Positions 26,793-35,881 are shown, counted from the first letter of the stretch. The stretch is 64,000 nucleotides of DNA from Hymenobacter amundsenii (GCF_002204745.1 NZ_NIRR01000004.1:124001-188000), one strand, 5' to 3'. Notes: generated by a model from the letters alone, not told the origin. Numbers and translations are program-made.

Positions 26793-27524
26793 TTAACGAT
26801 TCGTCTGCCGCCGAAACGGCCGCGTCAGGCGCTGCCAGAGGCCGCGGGGCGTATACCAACGGGCGGTGTCGGTATATACCACTTCGCCCATCAGCGTGTC
26901 ATCCATCTTCATGTTCACTGACTTCACCGTAGAAGCTAGGCCGATTGGCTCAACAGTCATTTCGAAGCCGATGCTTGAAAATACCAGCTGCGGGCTGTGC
27001 AGGCTGGTCGGTACATCCAGCTCGTAGGTGCCGTCGGCCCGCGTGGAAGTGCCGTAATGGGTGCCCTCTACCAACACCGCTACGCCCGGCAACCCTAGGC
27101 CGGTACTGGCATCGGTTACGCGGCCCTGCACCACCCGAACCGGCAGTACGGCCTGGGGTTGCGTAGCCACTATGCCCATCGATAGGGTTTGCTCGGTGAG
27201 GGTTTGGGGGCGCGGTATCTGCGCAATGGCCGGCGCGGCAGCTCCCAGGCCCAGCAGTGCCAGCAGGGCCGCCAGGGTACGGGGCCAGCCCGTCGTGGCC
27301 CCCGTTGCCAGCGGCCGGTGCAGCTGCGGGGTCGCGAACCGACCACAGGTGGCGCCCGCAGCCTGGCGCGAGAGCCAGGCCACCACCTGGGCATCGGTCA
27401 TGCAACTGAAATCGACCACCGTTTTGGCGCAGGCGGCGCAGTGGCGGCCCTGGGCGGCGGGCGTCATGGCGGCCCAGCTTTCGTGGCAGGGCTCGGGGAT
27501 GGTGAGGGTGAGGGAATGGGGCAT
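26793..27524 (-). CDS. Cys4-module membrane protein with CarboxypepD_reg-like domain (copy 1)
   Basis: The 243-residue protein begins with a cysteine module: C13, C29, C32 and C60 (PEPCHESW, then GRHCAACAKTVVDFS, then TCGRF). A membrane helix follows (about 80-100, TLAALLALLGLGAAAPAIA), then a CarboxypepD_reg-like domain (VQGRVTDASTGLGLPGVAVL, GTSTRADGTYELD). The N-terminus is therefore probably cytosolic and the C-terminal domain outside the inner membrane. The four cysteines could bind zinc. I recognise no characterised function. The same module is in the next gene and at 56021-56755. Confidence 0.65.
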   Translation of the reverse strand: MPHSLTLTIPEPCHESWAAMTPAAQGRHCAACAKTVVDFSCMTDAQVVAWLSRQAAGATCGRFATPQLHRPLATGATTGWPRTLAALLALLGLGAAAPAIAQIPRPQTLTEQTLSMGIVATQPQAVLPVRVVQGRVTDASTGLGLPGVAVLVEGTHYGTSTRADGTYELDVPTSLHSPQLVFSSIGFEMTVEPIGLASTVKSVNMKMDDTLMGEVVYTDTARWYTPRGLWQRLTRPFRRQTNR

Positions 27525-27627
27525 CAGGCAGCAGGTTGTCGTGAGTGTCTGCTGGATTGATGCCGGCCGGTGACCGATTCCACACGCGGCGCGGAAAATT
27601 CTGCTGATCCGTGCGGGCTGGGCTCGG

Positions 27628-28332
27628 TTACAGCGGCGGCTTCTGGGGCGGCTCGTGGGCCATTACTTTGCCCATAATCTGTCCCCGGCCAGGGACCGAC
27701 TTCAGCCGCACCGTAAGCGGAGTCGGCGCGGGGGCCACCTCTACGCTCAAGGTCTGCGTCTTGAACACGAAGGGGCTGCCCGACACGCGCAAACTCACCA
27801 CCCCGCCCTGGACCGGCGCCCACTGCTGCTGCATCGTAAAGCGGAAGTTGCCCTGCTCATCGGTAGTGGCCCCGTAGGGCGTGTCGCCGATAAATACCTC
27901 GGCCCCGGCTACTGCTTGGCCGGTAGAGTCGTCGAGCACCCGGCCGCGGATAGTTACTTGGCTTTGGGGCGCGGCGGCCAGTTCGTCGGCCTGCTCGGTG
28001 GGGCCGGTGGTAGCAGCATCGGCCCCAGACTGGGCAGTTTGGCAGGACGTGAGCAACGGCTTGAGGCTGAGCAGCGCCAGCCCCGTGAGCAGCCAACGCC
28101 GCCAGCGCGGAGCCGGAGCCGCTGCAACTGGAGCCGCGAACTGCCCGGCCCGGAAAAACCCGCAGACGCTAGCCGCGCCCGGCCGGGCCAGCCAGGTCCG
28201 CACCTCGGCTTCACTCATGGCCGAAAAATCCACGACCTCGTGCTGGCAGCTGCCGCAGAAGCGGCCGGCGTCGGTGGGCGTCATGGCGGCCCAGGGTTGG
28301 GGGCAGGGGGCAGGAACGGAGAAGGCAGACAT
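27628..28332 (-). CDS. Cys4-module membrane protein with CarboxypepD_reg-like domain (copy 2)
   Basis: From the ATG at 28332 the protein has 234 residues. The same module appears at the N-terminus: C10, C26, C29 and C57 (APCPQPWAAMTP, GRFCGSCQHEVVDFS, VCGFF), then a hydrophobic stretch (about 76-92) ending in LLTSC. The C-terminal CarboxypepD_reg-like domain reads IRGRVLDDSTGQAVAGAEVF and GATTDEQGNFRFTM. An upstream in-frame extension to 28398 was rejected because similarity starts at MSAFSVPAPCP. The intervals between cysteines are exactly those of the neighbour, which supports a structural (metal or disulfide) role. Confidence 0.65.
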   Translation of the reverse strand: MSAFSVPAPCPQPWAAMTPTDAGRFCGSCQHEVVDFSAMSEAEVRTWLARPGAASVCGFFRAGQFAAPVAAAPAPRWRRWLLTGLALLSLKPLLTSCQTAQSGADAATTGPTEQADELAAAPQSQVTIRGRVLDDSTGQAVAGAEVFIGDTPYGATTDEQGNFRFTMQQQWAPVQGGVVSLRVSGSPFVFKTQTLSVEVAPAPTPLTVRLKSVPGRGQIMGKVMAHEPPQKPPL

Positions 28333-28408
28333 AGCAGGAGAGAATAGTAGGCAGAGGTAAGTACAAGAATATTTGGGAGTTGGTAGTGGTAGAAGCAAAC
28401 GACAGGCA

Positions 28409-28492
28409 CGTCGTGCAGCACGACGCGGGCTGACATTGCAACGGTGACTTAACGTCAGCTCGCGTCATGCAGCGCAGCATGCTGCGCTGCAT
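28409..28492. repeat. Nested palindromes upstream of the amino acid permease
   Basis: CGTCGTGC-A-GCACGACG (28409-28425) is a perfect hairpin. CGCGGGCTGAC just after it is mirrored with one mismatch by GTCAGCTCGCG (28454-28464). A perfect 26-base palindrome with centre CAGCATGCTG fills 28467-28492. The block sits in the 257-base gap between two divergent genes. Confidence 0.75.
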
Positions 28493-28589
28493 GCTGCATA
28501 ACGTGCTGCTAAACTGACAACGACCCGCCCCATGCAGCCCCCCGGCATTATTCTGTATCTTTTGCCCTCTAAACTCTGTTCCTACTACT

Positions 28590-30356
28590 TTGTCAACCCC
28601 TCTACCGCCTTCCCGCCTGAGCGGGCTGTTCCGCCGTAAAACCGTTACGGACCTGCTCGTTAATCCGCCCGCCGACTCGGATATGCTCGGCCCCAACCCT
28701 GGCGCCCACGGCCTAGAGCGCCACCTCACCGTCCGCGACCTAACCTCGCTCGGCATTGCCGCCGTTATTGGAGCGGGCATCTTCAGCACCATTGGCAATG
28801 CGGCCCACGACGGCGGCCCGGCTGTGTCGATGCTGTTCGTGTTTACCGCCATTGCCTGCGCGTTTTCGGCCCTGTGCTACGCCCAGTTCGCGGCCACCAT
28901 TCCGGTGAGCGGCTCGGCCTACACCTACGCCTACGCCTCGTTCGGCGAGCTAACCGCCTGGATTATCGGCTGGGCCCTGATTATGGAATATGCGGTGGGC
29001 AACATCGTGGTGGCCATTTCGTGGTCCGATTACTTTACGGGCCTCATGGATGGCATCGGGCTGCACATCCCCATCTGGCTCACGATGGGTATGCAGAGCG
29101 CCTACAACCAGTACCACGAAGTGCTGGCCCTGATGCAATCAGGCCAGCCCCTGACCGAGGCCACGGCCTCCCAACTGGCCGGCTACAACGCCTGGAACCT
29201 GGCACCCGAGCTGCCTGGTGGCCTGCGTCTGGTCATCGACCTGCCCGCCGGCCTCATTACGCTGGCCATCACGGCGCTGGTGTACATCGGCATCAAGGAA
29301 TCCAAGAACGCTTCTAATATCCTGGTGGGCCTCAAGCTGATTGTGGTGGCCGTCGTGATTGTGGTGGGCATCTTCTACATCGAGCCCGATAACTGGACGC
29401 CCTTCGCGCCCAACGGCATTGGCGGGGTGCTCAAGGGCGTGTCGGCCGTGTTCTTCGCCTACATCGGTTTCGACGCCATTTCGACCACTGCTGAGGAGTG
29501 CAAAAACCCCCAGCGCGACCTGCCCCGGGCCATGATTTACGCCCTCATCATCTGCACCATTCTCTACGTGATTGTCACGCTGGTCCTCACTGGCATGGTG
29601 AACTATAAGGAGTTGGCCGTAGGTGACCCGCTGGCTTACGTGTTCAATAAAGTGGGCGTGAAGTGGCTGGGCGGCGTGGTAGCCGTGTCGGCGGTGTTTG
29701 CCATGGCCTCGGTGCTGCTCGTGTTCCAGATCGGCCAGCCCCGCATCTGGATGACCATGAGCCGCGACGGACTGCTGCCCCCGGTATTTGCCCGCGTGCA
29801 CCCCAAGTTTCACACGCCTTCGTTCAGCACCATCGTCACGGGCTTTTTCGTGGGCGTGCCGGCGCTGCTGCTCAACATGGATCTGGTGATTGATTTGACC
29901 AGCATCGGTACGCTGTTCGCCTTTGCGCTGGTGTGCGGCGGCATCCTCGTTATTGACCCCTATGGTACCTCCGACGCCCGTTTCAAGGTGCCCTACATCA
30001 ACGGCCAGTTCCTGGTGCCCCTGATTTTGACCATTTGCGGCGTGCTGGTACTCATCTACAACCAGGACGGCATCCGCGAATTTACCCATGCCCTGACTAC
30101 CAGTTACGACGAAGGCCGCCATTACATTCCGATGCTGGTGTTCTTCGGTTTCTGCCTGGGCCTGTCGTGGGTGTCGTTCCGCAAGCGCCTGAGCTTGCTG
30201 CCCACCCTGGGCCTGCTCACCAACCTGTACCTGATGACCCAGCTGGGCATCAACAACTGGCTGTTGTTCTTTGGCTGGCTGGTCATCGGCCTGGCCTTGT
30301 ACTTCAACTACGGCTATAAGCACTCGAAGCTGAGCCTGAAGAAGGCCGTTGGCTGA
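28590..30356 (+). CDS. Amino acid permease (APC superfamily, CAT-like)
   Basis: The 588-residue protein is an APC transporter: LTSLGIAAVIGAGIFSTIGN near residue 48 is the family's TM1 signature, and AAVFFAYIGFDAISTTAEEC-like sequence (about residue 290) is TM6. Twelve or more membrane segments follow the family pattern. Such CAT-like carriers import amino acids; the substrate cannot be told. The start is TTG at 28590. The N-terminal LFRRKTVTDLL is conserved in relatives, so the later ATG (28683) would cut real sequence. The M3 peptidase gene follows 82 bases downstream in the same direction. Confidence 0.9.
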   Translation: MSTPLPPSRLSGLFRRKTVTDLLVNPPADSDMLGPNPGAHGLERHLTVRDLTSLGIAAVIGAGIFSTIGNAAHDGGPAVSMLFVFTAIACAFSALCYAQFAATIPVSGSAYTYAYASFGELTAWIIGWALIMEYAVGNIVVAISWSDYFTGLMDGIGLHIPIWLTMGMQSAYNQYHEVLALMQSGQPLTEATASQLAGYNAWNLAPELPGGLRLVIDLPAGLITLAITALVYIGIKESKNASNILVGLKLIVVAVVIVVGIFYIEPDNWTPFAPNGIGGVLKGVSAVFFAYIGFDAISTTAEECKNPQRDLPRAMIYALIICTILYVIVTLVLTGMVNYKELAVGDPLAYVFNKVGVKWLGGVVAVSAVFAMASVLLVFQIGQPRIWMTMSRDGLLPPVFARVHPKFHTPSFSTIVTGFFVGVPALLLNMDLVIDLTSIGTLFAFALVCGGILVIDPYGTSDARFKVPYINGQFLVPLILTICGVLVLIYNQDGIREFTHALTTSYDEGRHYIPMLVFFGFCLGLSWVSFRKRLSLLPTLGLLTNLYLMTQLGINNWLLFFGWLVIGLALYFNYGYKHSKLSLKKAVG

Positions 30357-30438
30357 TAGCTTTTTCGGTTGCTTACCCGGCCAGCCTGGCTCCTCGGCGC
30401 AACTTCGCCGTCATTATTTCTTCCCTGAAACGCTGTCT

Positions 30439-32718
30439 ATGTCCCCCTTATTCACTTCCTCCGGTTCTCTGCTGACACTGCTGGCTGGCCTCGGTCTGGC
30501 TGGTGCTGCCCTGTCGGCCCAGGCTCAGCCCTCGGCTCCCAAGGCCCCAATGGACGTGGCGCGGCCCGTGCCGATGCCGCTGCTCCAGCCCTGGGACGGC
30601 CCCCACGGCGGGGTGCCGCCCTTCGATCAGGTGAAAGTGGCCGATTTCAAGCCGGCCCTGGAGGCCGGCATGGTCGAAAACCTGGCCGAAATTGCCCTCA
30701 TTGCCAACAACCCGGCCGCGCCCACCTTCGACAATACGATTGCCGAAATGGAGCGTAGCGGCCGCACCCTCGACCGGGTGCAGACGGTGTACGGCATCTG
30801 GGGTACCTCGCTCAACAACGCGGCCATGGCGGCCGTGCAGGCAGAAATGGAGCCCAAAATGGCCGCCTTCAGCGACCAGATAACCCAGAACACGGCCTTG
30901 TTCAAACGCATTGAAGCGGTGTATAACTCGATGGCGGCCCAAAAGCTCACGCCTGAGCAGCAGCGCCTGACGGAGGTGCGCTACAAGGCCTTCGTGCGGG
31001 CCGGGGCCAAGCTCGATGCCCCCGCCAAGGCCCGGCTCTCGGCCATCAATCAGGAGCTAGCCGGGCTGTTCAACAAGTTCTCGCAGAACGTGCTGGCCGA
31101 TGAAGCTGACCAGACCTTAGTGCTCAAAACCGAGCAGGATTTGAGCGGGTTGCCCACCTCCTTGCGCGATGGAGCCAAAGCCGCCGCCGACAGCCGTAAA
31201 GTGGCCGCGGCCGGCGTCATCACCAACACCCGCTCCAGCATCGACCCCTTCCTGACGTACTCCGACCAGCGCCCGCTGCGCGAGAATGCTTGGCGCATGT
31301 TCACGAACCGCGGCGACAACGGCGGGGCCCACGATAACAACGCTCTGATCACCCAGATTCTGCAGCTGCGGGCCGAGCGGGCCAAGCTGTTGGGCTACAA
31401 AACCCACGCCCACCTGCGCCTCGACAACACGATGGCCAAAACGCCCGAGGCCGCCATGGAGCTCATGGAGCAAGTCTGGAAGCCGGCCGTGGCCCGCGTG
31501 CACGAGGAAGTGGCCGACATGCTGGCCCTGGCCAAGAAGGAAGGTTCCCCCGCCGACTTCAAAATTGAGCCCTGGGATTATAACTACTACGCCGAAAAGG
31601 TGCGTAAGGAGCGCTACGACCTCGACCAGAACGAGGTGAAACAGTATTTGCAGCTCGACAAGATGCGCGAGGGGATGTTCTGGATGGCCGGCGAGCTATT
31701 CAACTTCAGCTTCGTGCCCGTTTCCGACGTGCCCGTGTTCCACCCCGATGTGCGGGTGTGGCAGGTGAACGACAAAACCACCGGCAAGCAGGTGGGCCTC
31801 TGGTACTTCGACCCTTACGCCCGTCCGGGCAAGAAATCGGGGGCCTGGATGAACGCCTACCGCCGCCAGCAGCGCCTCGATGGCCAGCCCGTGACCACCA
31901 TCGTGTCCAACAACTCCAACTTCGTGAAGGGCAAGGCCGGCGAGCCGGTGCTCATCTCCTGGACCGATGCCACGACCCTGTTCCACGAGTTCGGGCACGC
32001 CCTGCACGGGCTGTCGAGCAACGTAACCTACGGCGGCCTCTCGGGCACGAGCGTGGTGCGCGACTACGTGGAATTCCCCTCGCAGGTGCTCGAAAACTGG
32101 CTGGCCACGCCCGAAGTGCTCAACCGCTTCGCCCTGCACTACCAGACCGGCAAGCCCATTCCGCAGGCTTTAGTTGACCGCATCGACAAGGCCAGTACGT
32201 TCAACGAGGGCTACGCGACCACCGAGTTCCTGGCCAGCGCCCTCATCGACATGAAGCTGCATCTGGCCGGCGACCAGAAAATCGACCCCGACAAGTTCGA
32301 GCGCGAAACCCTGGCTCAGTTGGGCATGCCCTCCGAACTGGTGATGCGCCACCGCACGCCGCAGTTCAACCACGTATTCTCCTCCGACGGCTACTCGGCC
32401 GGCTACTACTCCTACCTGTGGTCGGTGGTGCTGGCCGCCGATGCGTTCAGCGCCTTCACCGAGGCCGGCGGCGCCTACGATAAGCAAGTGGGCGAGCGGC
32501 TGCGCCAGCACGTGTTCACGGTGGGTAATACCATCGACCCGGCCGCTGGCTACCGTGCCTTCCGCGGCCGCGACCCGAAAATCGATGCCCTGATGAAGCA
32601 GCGCGGCTTCCCGATGGCCGGGGCCGCGGCTACGTCGGCCGCACCGGCTGCTGCCGAGAATCCCGCTAAAACGACCAAGGTGAAAACCAAGGTCAAAGCC
32701 TCGGGCAAGCGCAAGTAA
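30439..32718 (+). CDS. dcp: M3 family metallopeptidase (dipeptidyl carboxypeptidase type)
   Basis: With the ATG at 30439 the enzyme has 759 residues and a signal peptide (SLLTLLAGLGLAGAALSAQA), so it is exported. The zinc motif HEFGHALHG is at residues 516-524, with the third ligand in the downstream NYV/EFPSQ region. The body matches Dcp/oligopeptidase A enzymes that remove C-terminal dipeptides: WDGPHGGVPPFDQVKVADFK near the N-terminus and HRTPQFNHVFSSDGYSAGYY near the end. The alanine/lysine-rich tail is probably disordered. Together with the permease it fits peptide or amino acid use. Confidence 0.9.
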   Translation: MSPLFTSSGSLLTLLAGLGLAGAALSAQAQPSAPKAPMDVARPVPMPLLQPWDGPHGGVPPFDQVKVADFKPALEAGMVENLAEIALIANNPAAPTFDNTIAEMERSGRTLDRVQTVYGIWGTSLNNAAMAAVQAEMEPKMAAFSDQITQNTALFKRIEAVYNSMAAQKLTPEQQRLTEVRYKAFVRAGAKLDAPAKARLSAINQELAGLFNKFSQNVLADEADQTLVLKTEQDLSGLPTSLRDGAKAAADSRKVAAAGVITNTRSSIDPFLTYSDQRPLRENAWRMFTNRGDNGGAHDNNALITQILQLRAERAKLLGYKTHAHLRLDNTMAKTPEAAMELMEQVWKPAVARVHEEVADMLALAKKEGSPADFKIEPWDYNYYAEKVRKERYDLDQNEVKQYLQLDKMREGMFWMAGELFNFSFVPVSDVPVFHPDVRVWQVNDKTTGKQVGLWYFDPYARPGKKSGAWMNAYRRQQRLDGQPVTTIVSNNSNFVKGKAGEPVLISWTDATTLFHEFGHALHGLSSNVTYGGLSGTSVVRDYVEFPSQVLENWLATPEVLNRFALHYQTGKPIPQALVDRIDKASTFNEGYATTEFLASALIDMKLHLAGDQKIDPDKFERETLAQLGMPSELVMRHRTPQFNHVFSSDGYSAGYYSYLWSVVLAADAFSAFTEAGGAYDKQVGERLRQHVFTVGNTIDPAAGYRAFRGRDPKIDALMKQRGFPMAGAAATSAAPAAAENPAKTTKVKTKVKASGKRK

Positions 32719-32738
32719 GCAGTAGTTATTACTGCTAG

Positions 32739-32873
32739 AAATTAGCTCCCCTCCTCAGATAGGAGGGGTTGTGGGTGGTTGATGATGTCAGAACGGTTGC
32801 TAGCTTTAGCTGACGTTCAACGCTAGTCGACCACTCTCAACCCCTCTCTGTCTGAGGAAGGGAGCTAATTTTT
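32739..32873. repeat. REP-like inverted pair next to the RAYT gene
   Basis: Two arms of about 42 bases (32739-32779 and 32830-32873) are mirror images with four mismatches and one indel. Each arm contains a G/C-rich hairpin; in the left arm CCCCTCCT and AGGAGGGG pair perfectly around CAGAT. Such paired REPs (BIME-like) are the usual substrate of RAYT transposases, and one follows at 32881. Confidence 0.85.
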
Positions 32874-32880
32874 AGTAACC

Positions 32881-33462
32881 ATGCCGCCTGCCGCTGCCGA
32901 AACCATCCTACTCACGCTGCACCTGGCCGGCTCGGTGCCCGCCCGGGCCGGCCGCGAGCTACAGGGGAAGCGCGTAGCTGCCCAGGCTGCTGCCCGCGCC
33001 GCCCCCGACCCCGCTGCCGCCGGCCACCGCGCCGAGAAGCAGTTCTTCGTCGCCTTCGATGCGCTGTTGGATGCCCATTCGGTAGGGCCGGTTTACCTGG
33101 AACGGGAGAAGCTAGCCGAGTTGGTGGCCGGCGAGCTGCTGATGCTGGAGGAACAGGACCTGCGCGTGCCGGGCTTCGTGCTGCTGCCCAACCACCTGCA
33201 CGCCGTGCTGGTGCTGCCAGCCGGGGCGGGCCTTTCGCTCTACAAAACCATCGAGCTGCTGCACCAGCGCACCGCCGCCCAGGCCCGCCGCCTGTTGCGC
33301 GGCCAGCTCCCACCCGAAGCCGACTTCTGGCACCCCGGCTCCCACGAGCTGCCTATCCAGGGCGAAGCCGAACTGGCCCGCGTACTGGCCTACCTGGCCT
33401 CACACCCCGCCCGCCTAGGCTTGCCCGAGCGGTTCCACGAGTGGCCATATATGAATGAGTGA
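32881..33462 (+). CDS. RAYT-like (REP-associated tyrosine transposase, Y1/HUH) protein
   Basis: The 193-residue product carries the HUH motif of Y1 transposases, PNHLHAVLVLP (H105 and H107), the phrase FWHPGSHELPIQ, and near the end AYLASHPARLGLPERFHEWPY, which parallels the YIHxNPVxxGLV...DWPYSS ending of REP-associated proteins. Y121 or Y171 may be the nucleophile; I cannot decide. The first 50 residues are Ala/Arg-rich and not conserved in the family. RAYTs are thought to move REP hairpins, and a REP-like inverted pair lies directly upstream. The stop overlaps a GAGTGACT-type repeat. Confidence 0.75.
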   Translation: MPPAAAETILLTLHLAGSVPARAGRELQGKRVAAQAAARAAPDPAAAGHRAEKQFFVAFDALLDAHSVGPVYLEREKLAELVAGELLMLEEQDLRVPGFVLLPNHLHAVLVLPAGAGLSLYKTIELLHQRTAAQARRLLRGQLPPEADFWHPGSHELPIQGEAELARVLAYLASHPARLGLPERFHEWPYMNE

Positions 33463-33475
33463 CTAATTCACCAAG

Positions 33476-34432
33476 TCACCGCGCCCGGTGGATGATGGCG
33501 ACGCTGACCAGGATAATGACCATGCCCAGCAGGTGCCACAGGTTGAACTGCTCGCCATCGAGCACCCCCCAGGCCAGGGCTACTACCGGAATCAGGTAGG
33601 TGTTGGAGGCTGCGAACAGGGCGGTGGAGGTTTGGATGAGCTTGTTGAAGAGCACCATGGCCACGGCCGTGCTCATGGTGGCCAGCAGGGCAATGTAGCC
33701 GAAGGCCGTCCAGGCCCCGGGCACCACGGCCAGCTTGTGCAGAAAATTGGTGCCCACCAACAAAAAGGCCAGTGCCGGCCCCCCGATAAATAGCAGCAGC
33801 AACCCCGTCACGGCCAGGGCCGGAATGTCGCTTAGGTGGCGCTTAATCACGTTAATGCTGATGCCATAGCCCAGCGTGGCCACCACGATAAACAGCCCGT
33901 ACCAGGCGTTGCCCTCGCCGGCGGGCGAGGTGCCGGCCGCCGCGCTGCCGCCCAGCAGAATGAGCACCAGCGTGCCCGCCAGCCCCAGTACAATGCCCAG
34001 CACCCGCAACCCGGTAAGCCGCTGCCCGAAAAAAGCCGCGCCCACCACCAGCGTAAACACGGCCGTGAGGGCGTTGAGCACGCCCGCCAAGCCCGAAGCC
34101 AGCCGGGTTTCGGCGTAGGCAAACAAGAAGGCCGGCAGCAGCGTGCCCACCACGCCGCTCAGCAGCAGCCACTTGAGCTTCTCGCGGTTCACCCGCCCCA
34201 GGTGGCGCAGGGCAAACGGCAGCAGCAGCAGCGCTGCCACGCTCACCCGGGTCGCGCCCAGCTCCAGGGCCGAAAACACCAGCAGCCCCTTCTTCATCAG
34301 AATAAATGAAGTGCCCCAAATAGCCGCCAGCACCAGCAGTAGCACCCAGGCCGTAGCCGTAGGAGCGGGCGGAGCCGGTGTGACGGGTGGCAGCGGGGTA
34401 GTGACGGGGCTGGGAGTGGAAGGCACGGGCAA
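33476..34432 (-). CDS. EamA/DMT superfamily transporter
   Basis: The 318-residue protein has ten predicted membrane helices in two EamA halves. The first begins ATAWVLLLVLAAIWGTSFIL, the second near residue 175 (WYGLFIVVATLGYGISINVI). DMT carriers of this type export amino acids or metabolites; no substrate is evident. The first 27 residues are Pro/Thr-rich. A TACCTTTG box on the minus strand (34475-34482) lies 43 bases before the start and fixes the leader. It is convergent with the RAYT gene. Confidence 0.88.
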   Translation of the reverse strand: MPVPSTPSPVTTPLPPVTPAPPAPTATAWVLLLVLAAIWGTSFILMKKGLLVFSALELGATRVSVAALLLLPFALRHLGRVNREKLKWLLLSGVVGTLLPAFLFAYAETRLASGLAGVLNALTAVFTLVVGAAFFGQRLTGLRVLGIVLGLAGTLVLILLGGSAAAGTSPAGEGNAWYGLFIVVATLGYGISINVIKRHLSDIPALAVTGLLLLFIGGPALAFLLVGTNFLHKLAVVPGAWTAFGYIALLATMSTAVAMVLFNKLIQTSTALFAASNTYLIPVVALAWGVLDGEQFNLWHLLGMVIILVSVAIIHRAR

Positions 34433-34474
34433 AATGGCGGGCTATCTGGCAACCGAACTGACCGCCAACTGCCG

Positions 34475-34482
34475 CAAAGGTA
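34475..34482 (-). promoter_or_regulatory. Bacteroidetes -7 box for the DMT transporter
   Basis: The minus strand reads TACCTTTG, placed 43 bases before the start codon at 34432. Confidence 0.5.
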
Positions 34483-34564
34483 GCCCTACTTATAGCGGCA
34501 CCATCAGGTTGCCCATCGCCTTCTAGCTTGAAACGCTCAGCCGGATAGGCTACCAGTGCTTCTA

Positions 34565-35881
34565 CTAGGGAGCCGTAATGACGATGCGCTGGTTTTGAGT
34601 TTGGCCGTTGCCGGTGCAAGACAATACATAGAGGCCGGGCGAACAGTCCGTGACGTCGAAGCTGGTAGCTCCGGCGGGGAGGGTTGCGGTTTTCTGGCGC
34701 CGGCCGATAGCATCCGTAAATGTGATTATGCGCGGATAGGCAACGGCGGTTAATTGCAACTGGCCGGTAGTTGGGTTGGGGGAAGCCAAAAGGGCCGGGA
34801 TTAACTGGGCTGAACGACTGCTAAGCACCAGCGAACGTGCTCGGTATAATCCTCCTAAAATAAAGCTATCCGACCATATTCGGGTGGCCGAACTGGCTGC
34901 CATGCCGCTGTGTCTGATGCCGCTTTCCAGCTGTTTCCAAGTGCTGCCTCCATCAAATGAAACGGAAGTTCCTTCCTTTTCTGTACCATATGCCAAGTAA
35001 GTGCCTGGCGTACCTGGTACGGCCACCAAATCTCTGTAATCTAGTCGAGCGGTATTTACAATAGTCCAAGTGTTGCCGCCATCTGTCGTTCTAACCAACT
35101 TATCGGCATCAGTAAGTGCTAAGCCCCTAGATGAGTCTATAAAGGCCAGGCTCACTAAGACACCATTGGAAGGAAGTGTAGCTACTTGCCAGGTAAGACC
35201 TTGGTCGTGCGTAAAAAGCAACTGATTTTTTGAGGTAGGCAGCCAAAGCGAGCTTCCGAGCTGGTACAATTTTGTCGGTAAATCGTTGGCCAAATGAGCG
35301 GGTGCCTGTGCCATTAGTTTCCAGCTGTTGCCCCCGTCGGTTGTCTGATATAGTGGCCAGATAGCTGCCGCGCCATCGGGACTACCAATAAGTATCCCGT
35401 TGGTTGCCGTGAAAAACCGTAGCATACTAGCGTTCTGGGGCGGAGCGGGCAAAGGCTCCAGCTTACTGGGGCCGGAAGCCGTCGCCAGCAGAATCTTATC
35501 TCCGGTTGGATACTGGCTAATCAATACCCAGCTATGCAAGCCATCAGTAGTGCAGGCGTTTAGGATTTGGGTTCCGTCTTTAGGGCCCCCGGAAGCAACA
35601 TATTCAACATCCCAGGTCTGACCCTCGTCAGCTGAAAAAGCAATAATATCTGTGTGATTACCGTGAGGTCGAAAGTTGCGGACTCTACTCCATACGCTAG
35701 TAGGGCCGGGCAGCTTCATATCCCGAAAGGCATAAGCGTTGAATACGTCACCTTCAAAGGGGCTTGGCTGTGCTACCCATACGTCTGACCAGGGGCCTTG
35801 CGCTGCCGCAGATTGTATTGGCAGTACCGAGGTTAAGGCCAGAAGCCCTAAGCCATAAAAAAGCGTGCGGATGGAAGCCAT
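34565..35881 (-). CDS. T9SS-secreted protein with beta-propeller-like repeats
   Basis: The 438-residue protein has a signal peptide (FYGLGLLALTSVLPIQSAAAQ) and several Asp-box/BNR-like phrases: SADEGQTWDVEY, TTDGGNSWKLMA, THDQGLTWQVAT, TTDGGNTWTIVN and SFDGGSTWKQLE. These mark a sialidase- or photosystem-stability-like beta-propeller. The C-terminus (ASPNPTTGQLQL, then GLYVLSCTGNG) is a type A T9SS sorting domain, which sends the protein through the outer membrane to the cell surface. Base composition looks more AT-rich than neighbouring genes. Ligand and role are unknown. Confidence 0.85.
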   Translation of the reverse strand: MASIRTLFYGLGLLALTSVLPIQSAAAQGPWSDVWVAQPSPFEGDVFNAYAFRDMKLPGPTSVWSRVRNFRPHGNHTDIIAFSADEGQTWDVEYVASGGPKDGTQILNACTTDGLHSWVLISQYPTGDKILLATASGPSKLEPLPAPPQNASMLRFFTATNGILIGSPDGAAAIWPLYQTTDGGNSWKLMAQAPAHLANDLPTKLYQLGSSLWLPTSKNQLLFTHDQGLTWQVATLPSNGVLVSLAFIDSSRGLALTDADKLVRTTDGGNTWTIVNTARLDYRDLVAVPGTPGTYLAYGTEKEGTSVSFDGGSTWKQLESGIRHSGMAASSATRIWSDSFILGGLYRARSLVLSSRSAQLIPALLASPNPTTGQLQLTAVAYPRIITFTDAIGRRQKTATLPAGATSFDVTDCSPGLYVLSCTGNGQTQNQRIVITAP

